Part shown: in pieces, positions 32,036 to 42,950 of the stretch
Layout of the letters: every line of letters begins with the position of its first letter
Numbering within the stretch: position 1 is the first letter of the stretch
Source: Armigeres subalbatus
Lineage: Eukaryota; Arthropoda; Insecta; Diptera; Culicidae
DNA: 64,000 bases
Assembly (NCBI RefSeq): GCF_024139115.2
Contig: NC_085141.1
Location: 65,857,675 to 65,921,674 of the forward strand
Direction of reading: 5' to 3'
The notes under the pieces: model-generated
What the model was told of the DNA's origin: nothing
Seen by the model: only the letters and a program-made list of their open reading frames with translations
Database searches by the model: none
Made by a program: the position numbers and the translations under genes

Positions 32036-32143
32036 CGTTTGGCATAAAGTCATTTGGCATAATGTCGTTTGGCATAATGGCCGTTTGGCATAACGACCGT
32101 TTGGCATAATGGTCGTTTGGCATAAGGTCATTTGGCATAACTG
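32036..32143 (+). repeat. Left terminal TTTGGCATAA array
   Basis: Seven units of 15-16 bp. The spacer bases vary (AGTC, TGTC, TGGCC, CGACC, TGGTC, GGTC). Confidence 0.92.
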
Positions 32144-32348
32144 CTATTTGAGCTGTGTAATGGATAAGTAAGATTTGGTGAGCCATTCAGTTACGTGGTT
32201 TCCTTCATATGGGTAAACAGTAAAGCAAATGTGGAGATTGGGCAAATCAAGCATCCGAAAGATATTCAATTTGCAAAAAAGAGAGCTAACCGCGGTGGAG
32301 GTTGGTACTCGGATTCTGATGGCTTTTCCGCAAACGTGACCTTTAAGT

Positions 32349-32420
32349 GGTCTTGTTGTGTAGGGGTTATCACGCCTATCTAGAGAGTAGGAGGTTGAGG
32401 GTTCGAGTCCCTCCAAGACA
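32349..32420 (+). pseudogene. tRNA-like sequence (72 nt cloverleaf)
   Basis: A cloverleaf can be drawn: acceptor GTCTTG/CAAGAC (6 bp, terminal G-A mismatch), D arm GTGTAGGGGTTATCAC, anticodon stem CCTAT/GTAGG with loop CTAGAGA, T arm GAGGG-TTCGAGT-CCCTC and perfect B box GGTTCGAGTCC. The anticodon would read AGA (Ser), but the long variable arm of tRNA-Ser is absent. Probably a tRNA pseudogene or SINE head rather than a working tRNA. Confidence 0.5.
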
Positions 32421-32472
32421 CGTGGATTCTTTTTCGCAAATTTCATATCAATTTGTCCATTTCGAAACATAT

Positions 32473-32490
32473 GCTGTGCATATGCACAGC
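32473..32490. other. Perfect 18-bp palindrome
   Basis: GCTGTGCATATGCACAGC reads the same on both strands. It lies inside the element, 50 bp after the tRNA-like unit. Confidence 0.7.
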
Positions 32491-32989
32491 CAAGATATTT
32501 AACAAAAAAATGGTTTTCGTACGGCCGAGTTGCCGAATAATATGCAATTAATTGTAATCAATAGACATTTATTTATAATTCATGTGAATGATTATTACTT
32601 GTTTTACGACTTATTCAATAGCAGGGCGACTCGACAGGTTCACCGTGTTGGACTCGCGATTCGTTTCATCTGTTTGAAAACAGTATAGAACGATTAGTTC
32701 TTGGTCCAAAAACTCCCATTACATATCATTTGCTACCTTTGAAGATTGTTTAAGCTGAGGTTAGAGTTTCCAGAAAATTTCAGCCCACGTCGACTGGGCT
32801 TGAGACGGCTCGCGAACATGTTTTTAAACAGAGTAATGGGGTAGAAAAAGTTGCTTTTGAAATTTGCCGGGGATAAACCTTACTGTGACAAGAATGGCAT
32901 GACGACAAGACCCTAGAATGAGAAAATCTCTTCTGTTCTTCGAATACGCTTGTTCCTCTCATGGCATGGCAGGAATAAATTCATAATAC

Positions 32990-33610
32990 CTTGCAAATGC
33001 AATCATTTAAAGGAGGTGATATCTCTGTGCGCCTTATATCGGGCAAATGCATTCATCTAAACATGGCTTTGTACACATTTAACCAACAAATGCGTTTATT
33101 AAAAGAAAGTATTACCAACTCTGTTCGCCTTATATCCGGCAAATGTGTTCATCTAAAGAAGGCATTATCAACTCTGTTTTCCTTAAACCGGGCAAACGTA
33201 TTTATTTGAAGAAGGTGTTATCTTCTATGTTCGCCATATTTATTAAAAGAAGACATTATCAACTCTGTTCGCCTTATATCGGGCAAATGCGTTCATCTAC
33301 AGAAGGCATTATCACCTGTGTTCGCCTTAAACCATTATCCTCTGTTTGCCTTATATTGGACAAATGCGTTTATTAAAAGAAGGCATTATCATCTCCGTTC
33401 GCCTTAAACCGGGCAAATGCGTTCATTTGAAAAAGGCATTACCTCCTCTGTCTGCCTTATATTGAACAAATGCATTCATCTAAAGAAGGCATTATCTCCT
33501 ATGTTTGCCTTATACTGGGCAAATGCGTTCATTTTAAGAAGGCATTACCTCCTGTGTTTGCCATAAACCGTTACCGTTCATTTAAAGAAGGTATTATTTC
33601 CACTGTACAC
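32990..33610 (+). repeat. Internal array of a 53-bp repeat
   Basis: The recurring frame is GGGCAAATGCGTTCATCTAA, AGAAGGCATTATC, CTCTGTTCGCCTTA, about 53 bp per unit, with some units deleted or fused. It is homologous to the array at 45.7-46.6 kb. Small ORFs through it are artefacts. Confidence 0.88.
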
Positions 33611-33959
33611 CTATGTTACTAGAAAGTAGGTGTTATCTCGTCACTTACACCATTTCGTAGAATAGAACTTTTCCAGATAATAATGGCGTAGAATGATAAT
33701 TTAAGTAAAAAATGTTTATTAATCATAAGCTTTATTGCGTTTATCTAAGTAACTTTAAGTAGTATATACTTTCATTCTAACCAAATTCTTTTCAAAGAAT
33801 GTCATTTTACGATTCATCGGTTTCTGTGGGTGTTAAAAATAGTAATAGTATAAAACTACATATTTGAAATGTAGTCAGGCTAATGGACTTTCGGAGTAAT
33901 GGATCTCGTCTGTCCCATCCGGGGTACTGACATTCGGGGTACAGGGGTGTAGCCACAAT

Positions 33960-34450
33960 TTCCTCTCTGGACTTCTGCCTGGAGAATGCATTTTCTGAAT
34001 AAAGGGACCATATATTCCTTTGCCTAAACCGAGCAAACGCCTTGAATAAAGGAACTATGTCGTCTTTTACCTTTTGCCGAGCAAATGCATCCTCTAAATG
34101 AAGGAATCTAATCTTCCCTTGCCTCTAACCGAGTAAATGCTTGAATTGAAAGAAGGAAGCATATCGTATTTCGCCATCTGCCGTGCAAATGCAATGAAAA
34201 ATGGAACCATATCTTCTCTGATGTAACTGTCGGAAAGATGCATCCTTTTAAAGAAGGGATCATATCCCTCTTTGCCTTAAACCGAGCAAATGCTTTAATT
34301 GCACAAATGAATAAAATCTCCCTTTGCCTTCGCCAAGAAAATGCATCCTTTGAAAGGTGGAGCTATATCTTCCCTTTCCTAGAACTGAATATTGCATACC
34401 TTGAGTATAGGAACCATACATATTCTCCCTTGTGTTATGCCTAAAAAATG
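33960..34450 (+). repeat. Second internal array, diverged 52-bp repeat
   Basis: Units carry GAGCAAATGCATCC, AAAGAAGGGA, ATATCTTCCCTTTGCCT. Same layout as the first array but clearly diverged from it. Confidence 0.82.
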
Positions 34451-34683
34451 CATTACACCCGAATCTGTTTTAACACGGATTTTTTACATTACTCATACAA
34501 AAGTTTTGCAAAGTTGCTCCATTTTGCATGATTTGTCGAGAAATCGTAAAACTTTTTTACAAGGATTTTCAAATTTTGAACTGACAACTTTTTTTACACG
34601 GAAAACATCTCCCGTGAAAAAAAAGAATCGGGTGTACTTAAAAAAAAAGAAACATATGCTTTTTAGACTTATGAACGGCAAAG

Positions 34684-34936
34684 CACAGACAAACAGACAT
34701 AACGCATTGAACATTTACTCATCAAATTCATCGTCGTTCAAACACTAACGACATCTGTTGATTTCAGTTAGTTGGGCAAATCACGAACCAGATGGCGGTA
34801 GTGAGCAAACGTCAAACTCGAGCAAAAACGATGCGCGCGCCACGAGTGTTCGATTGGCCAACTAATGATTATTTGAAATGACCAGTAAATCAGTGAACGA
34901 TGGAAATTTGACGAGTGTTATGTCTGTTTGTCTGTG
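34684..34936. mobile_element. MITE with CACAGACAAACAGACATAAC ends (copy A)
   Basis: Inverted ends CACAGACAAACAGACATAAC at 34684 and its complement ending at 34936; 253 bp, no ORF. A second copy at 39670-40242 contains a SINE. Confidence 0.85.
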
Positions 34937-35177
34937 GACAAAGTATGCTTTAAAGAGATGAATATTGTAGTTTGATTTAGTCAACGAAGATCTTGCTTCT
35001 GATACAGAGGTAAAAAGATTTTAAGTGTAAGAGGCAGATAATAAAAAGTCTAATTAAAGTACCTTCAAGCAGTGATTTGATAGAATCTGAACTTTAATTC
35101 GAGTTAAAGTGACAATCATTATAAATAATTGAACATATTATACATAAGTTTCGAAATTGATGATTACACAACTATTA

Positions 35178-35302
35178 TGCCAAATGACCATTATGCCAAA
35201 CGGCCATTATGCCAAACGGCCGTTATGCCAAACGGCATTATGCCAAACGACCTATATGCCAAACGGCGTTATACCAAACGACTTTATGTCAAATGACCTA
35301 CC
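35178..35302 (-). repeat. Right terminal TTTGGCATAA array (inverted)
   Basis: About eight units reading TTATGCCAAA on plus, the inverse of the left array. Confidence 0.92.
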
Positions 35303-35314
35303 ACCTTAATCGTG

Positions 35315-35740
35315 TCGTTATCATGTGCAATTTCTGTTGCCAACGATGAAACTTACAACTGTGTTGGTGCGAATGCTCCGATAAAGTATAATGGCAATAA
35401 ACATCATCGAGTCGGCTCTACACTTAAAAGCGCGTACGTTGTTCGTCGATTAGTTTTCGTGTTCAACACGTTCCACATAGCAAGCTTTGAAAAGCTTTGC
35501 TCGTTGCGTTAGCGTTATCGATATTGCCGTAGCGAGGTTTCTAACCCATCGAGCAAACGTAATTTATATTATAGCATGGTAGCATGCTCAATGCTCGTAG
35601 TCCCGATTATATTGGAGAAAATGGAAAACTGCCTAAACCATTTTCCTTGTCAGTTACGAACGCATTAATCAATCTTGATGAAATTAAATAGCATGTAATT
35701 AGAAGAGTGGCTCTGCGGAATTCAACTTGATGCGATAAAA
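35315..35740. other. Gene-less stretch
   Basis: Nothing recognisable; flank of the element above. Confidence 0.3.
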
Positions 35741-35749
35741 TCAGTTGAG

Positions 35750-35990
35750 TCTAAGTACATGAAAATCGTGTGAGTTTTTGAGGTTGAAAAAGTGACCATA
35801 CAGACACACAAACTGTATGTACACACACATACATACACACACACAGACATCACCTCGATTCATCAAACTGAGTCGAATGGTATAAGAAACTTTTCTATCA
35901 GATGTTACTGTAAAAAGTTCGTTTTCAGAGTGAAATGATAGCCTTTCGGTACAACTTTGTTGTACGAGAAAGGCAAAAACGTGGTGATAT
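35750..35990. repeat. Interspersed repeat with CA microsatellite and hairpin
   Basis: Contains (CACACATA)n (35818-35848), CTGAGTCGAATGGTAT, and a hairpin GCCTTTCGGTACAACTTTG / TGTTGTACGAGAAAGGC (35942-35973). The first part is related to 14930-15060. Confidence 0.5.
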
Positions 35991-36031
35991 TCCGTTGCCG
36001 GTAAACTTATGAGGTAAAACGCCAAACACCA

Positions 36032-37027
36032 GCTTCTTATTGTCATTACATCCCCACACTAGGACAGAGCACCCTCGCAGCTTAGTGTTCATTAAGCCCT
36101 TCCACAGTTATTAACTGCGAGGTTTCTAAGCCAGGTTACCATTTTTGCTTTCGTATATCCTGAGTAGGGTGGCTCAAAAAACACTTTTTCAAATTTTTTG
36201 ATGGGCCGCCCTCTTATTCGGTTCTATTTGATGCCCTGATGCTCTGGACAAAATTTCAGCCGAATCGGTCAACGTTTGGGCAGTGCTAAACTCGTTGGAA
36301 GTTTATATGGAAAGATGTATGCAGAAACATCCAAAAACAGTGATTTGCAGTTGGACGGCACAATTTACGATCAAGAACCATAATACTCGTTCAGAAAATA
36401 AAATACAGAATGTTATGCTGAAAACCGCGAGAAGATTAGAGTTTATTACGCAAAGATATTAGCATTTTACTGGAGTGTTGTAGGGGTGAATTTATTTCTT
36501 TTCAAAGGTAAAAGAAACGAAATTTGCTCAAACCCCACTGCAGAGAAATGCTAATAACTTAGCCGGGCAAGCTCGAATCTTCTCGCGGCTTTCTGCATAA
36601 CATTCTGTATTAAATTCTCCAAGATCTGAATGAGTATCATAGTTCTTCATCGTAAGTTGTGTAGTCCAGCTGCAATTTACTGTTTTTGGATGTTTCTGCA
36701 TACATTTTTCCATATAAACTTCCAACGAGTTTAGCACCGCCCAAACGTTGACCGATTTGGCTAAAATTTTGTCCAGAGCATCAGGGCATCAAATAGAACC
36801 GAATAAGAGGGCGGCCCATCAAAAAAATTGAACAAAGTTTTTCCCATACTAATTTGAGCCACCCTAATCCTGAGGCTAACACGATGATCCTTTTATGCCC
36901 AGGGAAGTCGAGACAATTTCCAATCCGAAAATTGTCTAGACCGGCACCGGGAATCGAACCCAGCCACCCTCAGCATGGTCTTGCATTGTAGCCGCGTGTT
37001 TTACCGCACGGCTAAGGAGGGCCCCTG
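36032..37027 (-). repeat. Feilai-like SINE split by a foldback element
   Basis: SINE halves lie at 36032-36164 (tail side) and 36867-37027 (tRNA head with GGGTTCGATTCCC, minus). A 13-bp target duplication ACGCCAAACACCA flanks the whole (36019-36031, 37028-37040). The halves join exactly at the 8-bp ATCCTGAG duplicated by the internal insertion. Confidence 0.92.
36165..36866. mobile_element. 702-bp foldback element, 8-bp target duplication
   Basis: The ends TAGGGTGGCTCAAA are inverted, and the arms (about 300 bp each, 36165-36480 and 36530-36866) pair almost throughout, for example around GTTGGAAGTTTATATGGAAA. The target duplication ATCCTGAG is at 36157-36164 and 36867-36874. An 8-bp duplication fits a hAT-type non-autonomous element. 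Confidence 0.9.
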
Positions 37028-37040
37028 ACGCCAAACACCA

Positions 37041-38275
37041 TGCGTCGGCAAATCAGCATTCTGGTATGGACAGTGCGTGGAGACGCGCAGTGCATTGTAG
37101 GTTTGTTTCATTAGGGCGTTTAATGTTTCTTCAAAATGTGGAAATTTTCGGTTTTCCGGGCGTTTTGGGGCCTCTTCCCTGATAAACTATTGTAACGACA
37201 AAGTTATGTGCTTTCAAATCGAAGAACCGATTGTAAAGACTTTCCATTCACATTCTCTTTTTCGTGTTCTTATTTCCCTCTAATTCTACTTGTAAATCTT
37301 CTTATTCTTATTCTTATTTTCTTTTTATTTCTTCTTCTTCGATGGCTCTTCATTCCGGCTGCAGCTATACCGGCTTTTCAACTTATTTTAGCATTTCTGT
37401 AGCAAATATTTTGATGTAAAAACTTTGTTTTTATTCGAAAGTTTCTCTATGTCTTCCATTTGCAGAAGTTGTCCCTTGAGTGGCAAGCACAATGAGTGCA
37501 CTATGCCCACAGGACATCCCCATCGTCATCCGATCGGTACAGACAATTTATCGGATAGTATTCCGGCTGCTAGGTCGCTCCAGCTTCCTCGGTTGAAGAT
37601 TATAGGAAGAGAAACTTGACCAGAGCTCACCCGAACTGCTGTAGCCGGAATAGCCAGCAGATAGTGAAGACACTTCCTGATACGATTGCAGCCCTCCAGT
37701 GTTATGTGTCTCAAACAAACACTTTGTTCAGGGATCCAAGCATGTTTTTCACTCGAGATCATCTTAGATCGAACAAGAGATTTGGACTCGCCCTCTCCGG
37801 ATTGGCGATCCTCGGCTCAAAAAAACCCTATGTTGAATACGCCATCGGTTGAATACGCCAATGCTAAAGTTCAGATTCCATTGCTAATGTTGGAAAAACT
37901 CACTTTCTCGCGTGTGTACGATTTCATACGCAGTACTTAACAGACAAACAAATAAACAATATAGCGTGTCTAAACGTTGGAATGTTCTCTTTTCTGATAT
38001 CCGATTATGTTGGAAACTGTAGAATTTCCTGTTTGTCGCAATAAATATTATCGATGCTCATATACATCGCTTACTGTGAGACGACATAAGTAGTAGTTTG
38101 TGCAACTTGTCGCAAAATAGGTTCTTTTCGGTACGAGGTATATGTTTATTCAACCAGGCTTCCCGAGTTAGAATACTACTTTTGCGAAGCAATGGCGAAA
38201 AATGGGGTTTTATATGATAAATCTGAACCAAAGTTGTTCAGTCCGATTTACTTCACATGATCATTTCATTTTTTG
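37041..38275. other. Gene-less stretch
   Basis: T-rich segment at 37245-37400. Overlapping 78-84 codon ORFs at 37526-37940 lie on both strands without motifs. A short duplication GTTGAATACGCCA occurs at 37832 and 37849. Confidence 0.35.
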
Positions 38276-38463
38276 CCTTCCTTGGGCATAAAAGTATCAT
38301 CGTGTTTAGCCTCATGATATACGAATGCATAAATGGTAACTTGGCTTAGAAACCTCGCGATCAATAACTGTGGAAGTGCTGATTGAACACTAAGCAGCGA
38401 AACGGCAATGTCCCAATGGGGGATGTAATTCCAATAAGAAGAAGAAGAAGAAGAAAAAGAAGG
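38276..38463 (+). repeat. Feilai-like SINE, 5'-truncated
   Basis: Starts at CCTTCCTTGGGCATAAAAGT, after the tRNA head, and runs to an AAG-repeat tail. Matches the body of the full copy at 13213. Confidence 0.85.
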
Positions 38464-38539
38464 TTATCAAAATCAAGTCTAGTTCAGTCGGATTGAACCC
38501 AAATCGTTAAAGAACCATAAAATATCATTTCCATCATTA

Positions 38540-38930
38540 TTGGTAACCTTGAACGGTGTCACACGACCTGTTATGGCTCAATTTAGAACGATTCCGTATG
38601 TTTTCGGATTAAACTCAAGTGGCCCAGAAGCGATGAAAATATCAATCCCATCGTTGCATTGTGAAATCATGAAGTTTGAGGTGTCACCCGACGTACAATA
38701 TGATTGGATTGAGCCCAAGTTGCCCAGGAGACCTAAAACCTTTGTAAAATCATGTCTAATTGATCTGAGAAGTGGCCTTTTCGTAGGCCCCTAGGATTGT
38801 GGCCTGATTGGATCCAAAAGACCCAGGGACCCTAAGAATATTATTTCTAACATTTTGACGTAGGACAACGTCTTACCCGAATGTACTGGGTGTCAAATCA
38901 GAATCTAAAATTGGGGACCGTCACGAAATC
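38540..38930. repeat. Repeat family shared with 47740-48110
   Basis: GTGAAATCATGAAGTTTGAG and GTGTCACCCGAC here recur at 47819 as GTGAAATCATGAAGTTTGAG, GTGTCATACGAC. Further phrases of the form CCCAGGxxxCCTAAxAATAT occur in both. The 84-codon ORF at 38540 runs through this repeat and is not credible as a gene. Confidence 0.55.
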
Positions 38931-39289
38931 ATGTAAGATTTTGAACGTTAATAGATTCTTTATCTTTTGATGAATTTTCGAGATTTATACTGCCGTGAAT
39001 CGCAAGTCAGTCCAATCTGCATTTTAATCAGTTTTGAGTTAGAACTGTGATTCACTTTCTTTTTGTATATATATTTAGCTATGCTAGTCAGAACGGGAAG
39101 TTTGTTCTAGAAAATTGAAAAAATCCATTCCAAGTCGAATTGTCCCATAACGAAAAGTAACCGCAAGTCAGTCCTATTAGTAAAAACAATTTAAGTAGCA
39201 TGAAATAAATTGCAATAAGACATTAATTATAACTAATATAAGTTATATTTTGTTCGGAAATAACAATGGTTAATAATATCGAAATTAAG

Positions 39290-39650
39290 AAATGATTTTT
39301 GATAGCATTTTCGAAGCATTTCTGAAGGTGTTTTACTATCATTATTGACGAGCGGTAAAATAACTTTCAGCAAAGAAGCTTTGCTCTCTTCTGATATTCC
39401 TTTGGGAACAGCCTGTCGTTTTAGCGTGTCTTGCAGAAGGAAGCCATCACTTTGAATCTGGTTGTACGGTAGATTGTGGGAAACTAGGTAGATTTACTTT
39501 CGGTCCTATTTCAATCGCTACCGTAGCTTCAAACGCAGCGGCTCTCGCTTGTTCCAGGCGTTGCGCCTTGTCGCTAAATTCATGGAACTCGTCTGACACA
39601 TTGGACTTCATCCGATCCATACAACATAAGCATTGCAACGCCGAGATAAT
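39290..39650 (-). pseudogene. ORF remnant inside the IR/DR element
   Basis: Minus frames read CLCCMDRMKSNVSDEFHEF, LEQARAAAFEATVAIEIGP, and after a frameshift near 39460 GFLLQDTLKRQAVPKGISEE and KVILPLVNNDSKTPSEMLRK. Composition looks like real protein, acidic and helical, but I recognise no family. It could be the element's own accessory or transposase-derived segment, or captured host sequence. Confidence 0.4.
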
Positions 39651-39669
39651 TCGTAACGGATAGAAAAAT

Positions 39670-40242
39670 CACAGACAAACAGACATAACACTTTGAACAT
39701 TCACCCATCAAATTCATCGTAGTACAAACACGAACGAACATCTGTTGTTTTCACTTGGTTGGGCAAATCGCGAACCAGATGGCGAACCAGTAAGCAAACG
39801 TCAAATTCGAGCAAATCCGATGCGTGAGCCACTTGTGACTGATTTTTCTTCTTCTTATTGGCATTACATCTCCCACTGGGACATTGCCGTTTCGCTGCTT
39901 AGTGATCAATCAGTACTTCAACTGTTATAAGGCGCGAGGATTCTAAGCCAAGTCACCATTTTTGCATTCTTATATCATGAGGCTAACACGATGATATTTT
40001 TATGCCCAGGGAAGTCGAGACAATTTCCAAACCGGAAATTTCCTAGACCGGCACCAGAAATCGAACCCAGCCAGCCTCAGCATTGTCTTGCTTTATAGCC
40101 GCGCATCTTACGGTCTTAGGAGCACTACCATCCCTCCCCCCTTGTGATCGATTGGCCAACTAATAATTTAATAATTATTTAAAATGGCCCGTAAATCAGT
40201 CAACCATGAGAATTTAATGAGCGTTATGTTTGTTTGTCTGTG
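39670..40242. mobile_element. MITE with CACAGACAAACAGACATAAC ends (copy B), SINE-interrupted
   Basis: Same ends and body as 34684-34936, interrupted at CTTGTGA by a Feilai-like SINE. Without the SINE it has the length of copy A. Confidence 0.88.
39846..40140 (-). repeat. Feilai-like SINE inside MITE copy B
   Basis: Near full-length, minus, with TCTTCTTCTTATTGGCATTA (tail side) to the tRNA head near 40130. The target duplication is CTTGTGA (39832-39838, 40141-40147), extended with an indel (CTGAT / TCGAT). Confidence 0.85.
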
Positions 40243-40577
40243 GAAAACTTTAATTTTTGCACTACGGAATTATTCTGACTCCGAGACAAACAAAAAAACG
40301 TCACCTAGACTAACGCTGCTACAAACGATCGACTTGCGGTTACTTTTCACGTGGATGAAGAATGTAAACGCATGTCAGTCACACTCGTATTACTATTGGA
40401 AAAATGATTGTATCAATAGTTTTAACAATGTTTCTACTTAAAATCATTCACTCTGTATTATAGCATAGCTTTTTATATATCAAATCAAATAATTGAGAAA
40501 ACATTCTATTTTTTTGCAAGCGATTTTCTCGTTTTCACTTTTTTACAAATAGGACTGACTTGCGATTTGCGACAGTA

Positions 40578-41176
40578 TATATCAATCGACTCCGCAACTC
40601 TCCAGCAATTTTTCAGTTCCATTGAAACTTTGGATTATTTACGATAAACTATTGAAGATTTCAGTCAATTCTTGACTTACCCAGTAAAACTATCAGAATT
40701 AACCAATTCCATTCATGCATTCCCAACACGGACATCAGAATGATGTAAGTTACGGGCATTTCATTTTCTACAGGTATAAAAAGGCCCGATGGCGAGATGA
40801 TCCACGGTGAGTGGCCACGGAGAGAGGGAACGGAGAGCATTGGTCCTAGCATCGAAGGCGGTGCGGGGGTTTCTGCAGCTGTAGCGGTTAAGCGGCGAAT
40901 AATCGAGCGACTCACGGTGTCTCTATGGGGAGATATTATTTTTCAAAAATCAGTATCTCTGAAACATCCACCCCGCGAAAGTAGACCGTATACCGTCTTT
41001 CATATGGTGGGAAAACTGAAATGTTCTATCGGGGAATCTAGAACATTTTTTTTACTATTTGTGGTGCAAATGAGTCTCTTCGTACAAAGACACCGTGTGC
41101 TATCATTGGCGTCAGTGACACTGCAGGGAAATTTTCTTGCATGGTTCTGGATCTGGATTTGTTGCAGGACCAATAA
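40578..41176. other. Gene-less stretch
   Basis: No motif in the ORFs crossing 40661-41176. It contains the target site GTTGGTTCTTTTTA at its right end. Confidence 0.35.
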
Positions 41177-41217
41177 GTTGGTTCTTTTTATTATTATTTA
41201 TTATTATTATTATTTAA

Positions 41218-42950
41218 TCAGACTAAGGCCGAAGTGGCCTGTGCGGTATATAAGAGTCTTCTCCATTCGGCTCGGTCCATGGCTACACGTCGCCAACCAC
41301 GCAGTCTACGGAGGGTCCGAGAGTCATCTTCCACCTGATCGATCCACCTTGCCCGCTGCGCACCTCGCCTTCTTGTGCCCGTCGGATCGTTGTCGAGAAC
41401 CATTTTCACCGGGTTACTGTCCGACATTCTGGCTACGTGCCCGGCCCATCGCAGTCGTCCGATTTTCGCGGTGTGAACGATGGATGGTTCTCCCAACAGC
41501 TGATGCAACTCGTGGTTCATTCGCCTCCTCCACGTACCGTCCGCCATCTGCACCCCACCATAGATGGTACGCAGCACTTTCCTTTCGAAAACTCCAAGTG
41601 CGCGTTGGTCCTCCACGAGCATCGTCCAGGTCTCGTGTCCGTAGAGGACTACCGGTCTAATTAGCGTTTTGTAGATTGTCAGTTTGGTACTATTCGAACT
41701 CTATTCGATCGGAGCGTCTTGCGGAGTCCAAAGTACGTACGATTTCCAGCCACTATGCGTCTCCGAATTTCTCTGCTGGTGTCATTTTCGGCAGTCACCA
41801 GTGAGCCCAAGTACACAAATTCTTCTACCACCTCGATTTCGTCACCACCGATGCAAACTCGCGGTGGGTGGCTCACATTGTCTTCTCTTGAACCTCTTCC
41901 TATCATGTACTTCGTCTTCGACGTGTTGATGACTAGTCCGATCCGCTTAGCTTCCCTCTTCAGTCTGATGTAGGCTTCCTCCATCTTCTCAAAGTTACGT
42001 GCCATAATATCTATGTCGTCGGCGAAACCAAATAGCTGGACGGACTTATTGAAAATTGTACCACTCGTGTTTATCCCTGCTCTTCGTATTACCCCTTCCA
42101 AAGCGATGTTGAATAGCAAACACGAAAGACCATCACCTTGCCGTAACCCTCTGCAGGTTTCGAAGGGACTCGAGAATGCCCCTGAAACTCGAACTACGCA
42201 CATCACCCGGTCCATCGTCGCTTTGATCAACCGTGTCAGTTTATCCGGAAAACCGTGTTCGTGCATTAGCTGCCATAGCTGGTCCCGATCGATTGTATCA
42301 TATGCGGCTTTGAAGTCGATGAATAGATGATGTGTGGGCACGTTGTATTCGCGGCATTTCTGCAGTACTTGGCGAATGGCGAACACCTGGTCCGTGGTGG
42401 AGCGTTCGCCCATAAAACCCGCCTGGTACTGCCCCACGAACTCCCTTGCAGTTGGTGCTAGTCGACGGCATAAAATTTGGGAGAGTACCTTGTAGGCGGC
42501 GTTCAGCAATGTGATTGCGCGGTAGTTGCTACAATCCAGCTTATCGCCCTTTTTGTAGATGGGACACACGACACCTTCCATCCACTCCTGCGGCAAAACT
42601 TCCTCCTCCCAAATCTTGGTAATGACCCAGTGCATCGCTCTAGCCAGTGCCTCACCACCGTGTTTAAATAGCTCTCCTGGTAGTTGGTCAACCCCAGGGG
42701 CTTTGTTGTTCTTCAGCCGGCCAATCTCCTCCTGGATTTCCTGGAGATCCGGAGCCGGTAGAATTATGTCCTGCGCGCGTTCTCCCAGGTCCATCACCAT
42801 ACCGCCATCTTCGTCTGCCACATCGCCATTCAGGTGTTCTTCGTAGTGCTGCCGCCACCTTTGGATCACCTCACGCTCGTTCGTAAGAAGGTTCCCGTTT
42901 ATGTCCTTACACATATCAGGCTGTGGCACGTGGCCCTTACGTGAACGGTT
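41218..42950 (-). pseudogene. RTE-type reverse transcriptase
   Basis: From about 42950: NEREVIQRWRQHYEEHLNG, KNNKAPGVDQLPGELFKHGG, CPIYKKGDKLDCSNYRAITL, QYQAGFMGERSTTDQVFAI, LFIDFKAAYDTIDR (block A Asp), GLRQGDGLSCLLFNIALE, LFGFADDIDIM (catalytic DD), INTSKTKYM, EEFVYLGSLV. A frameshift near 41700 leads to the C-terminal part with LRWAGHVARMSDSNPVKMVL and RRRGAQRARWIDQVEDD. This C-terminal pattern is typical of RTE elements of mosquitoes. Apart from the frameshift the domain is complete. Confidence 0.9.

Larger units (their letters stand above)
32028..35305. mobile_element. Non-autonomous element with TTTGGCATAA terminal arrays
   Basis: A perfect 9-bp target duplication TTAATCGTG flanks it (32019-32027, 35306-35314). 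Each end is a short tandem array of TTTGGCATAA plus 5-6 variable bases, in opposite orientation, so the ends form repeat-rich inverted termini. The interior carries two tandem arrays of a 52-53 bp unit, a tRNA-like sequence and a separate MITE. No transposase is present. A 9-bp duplication with long sub-repeated ends suggests a Mutator-like or foldback element; this is inference. Confidence 0.8.
38990..40575. mobile_element. TA-flanked IR/DR element containing two nested elements
   Basis: The outer ends CTGCCGTGAATCGCAAGTCA (38990) and its inverse (ending 40575) are flanked by TA (38988-38989, 40576-40577). Inner direct copies of the CGCAAGTCAGTCC motif lie at 39151-39175 and, inverted, at 40331-40350, giving an IR/DR layout. 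A MITE (39670-40242) and within it a SINE are nested inside. No transposase domain is recognisable. Confidence 0.78.
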
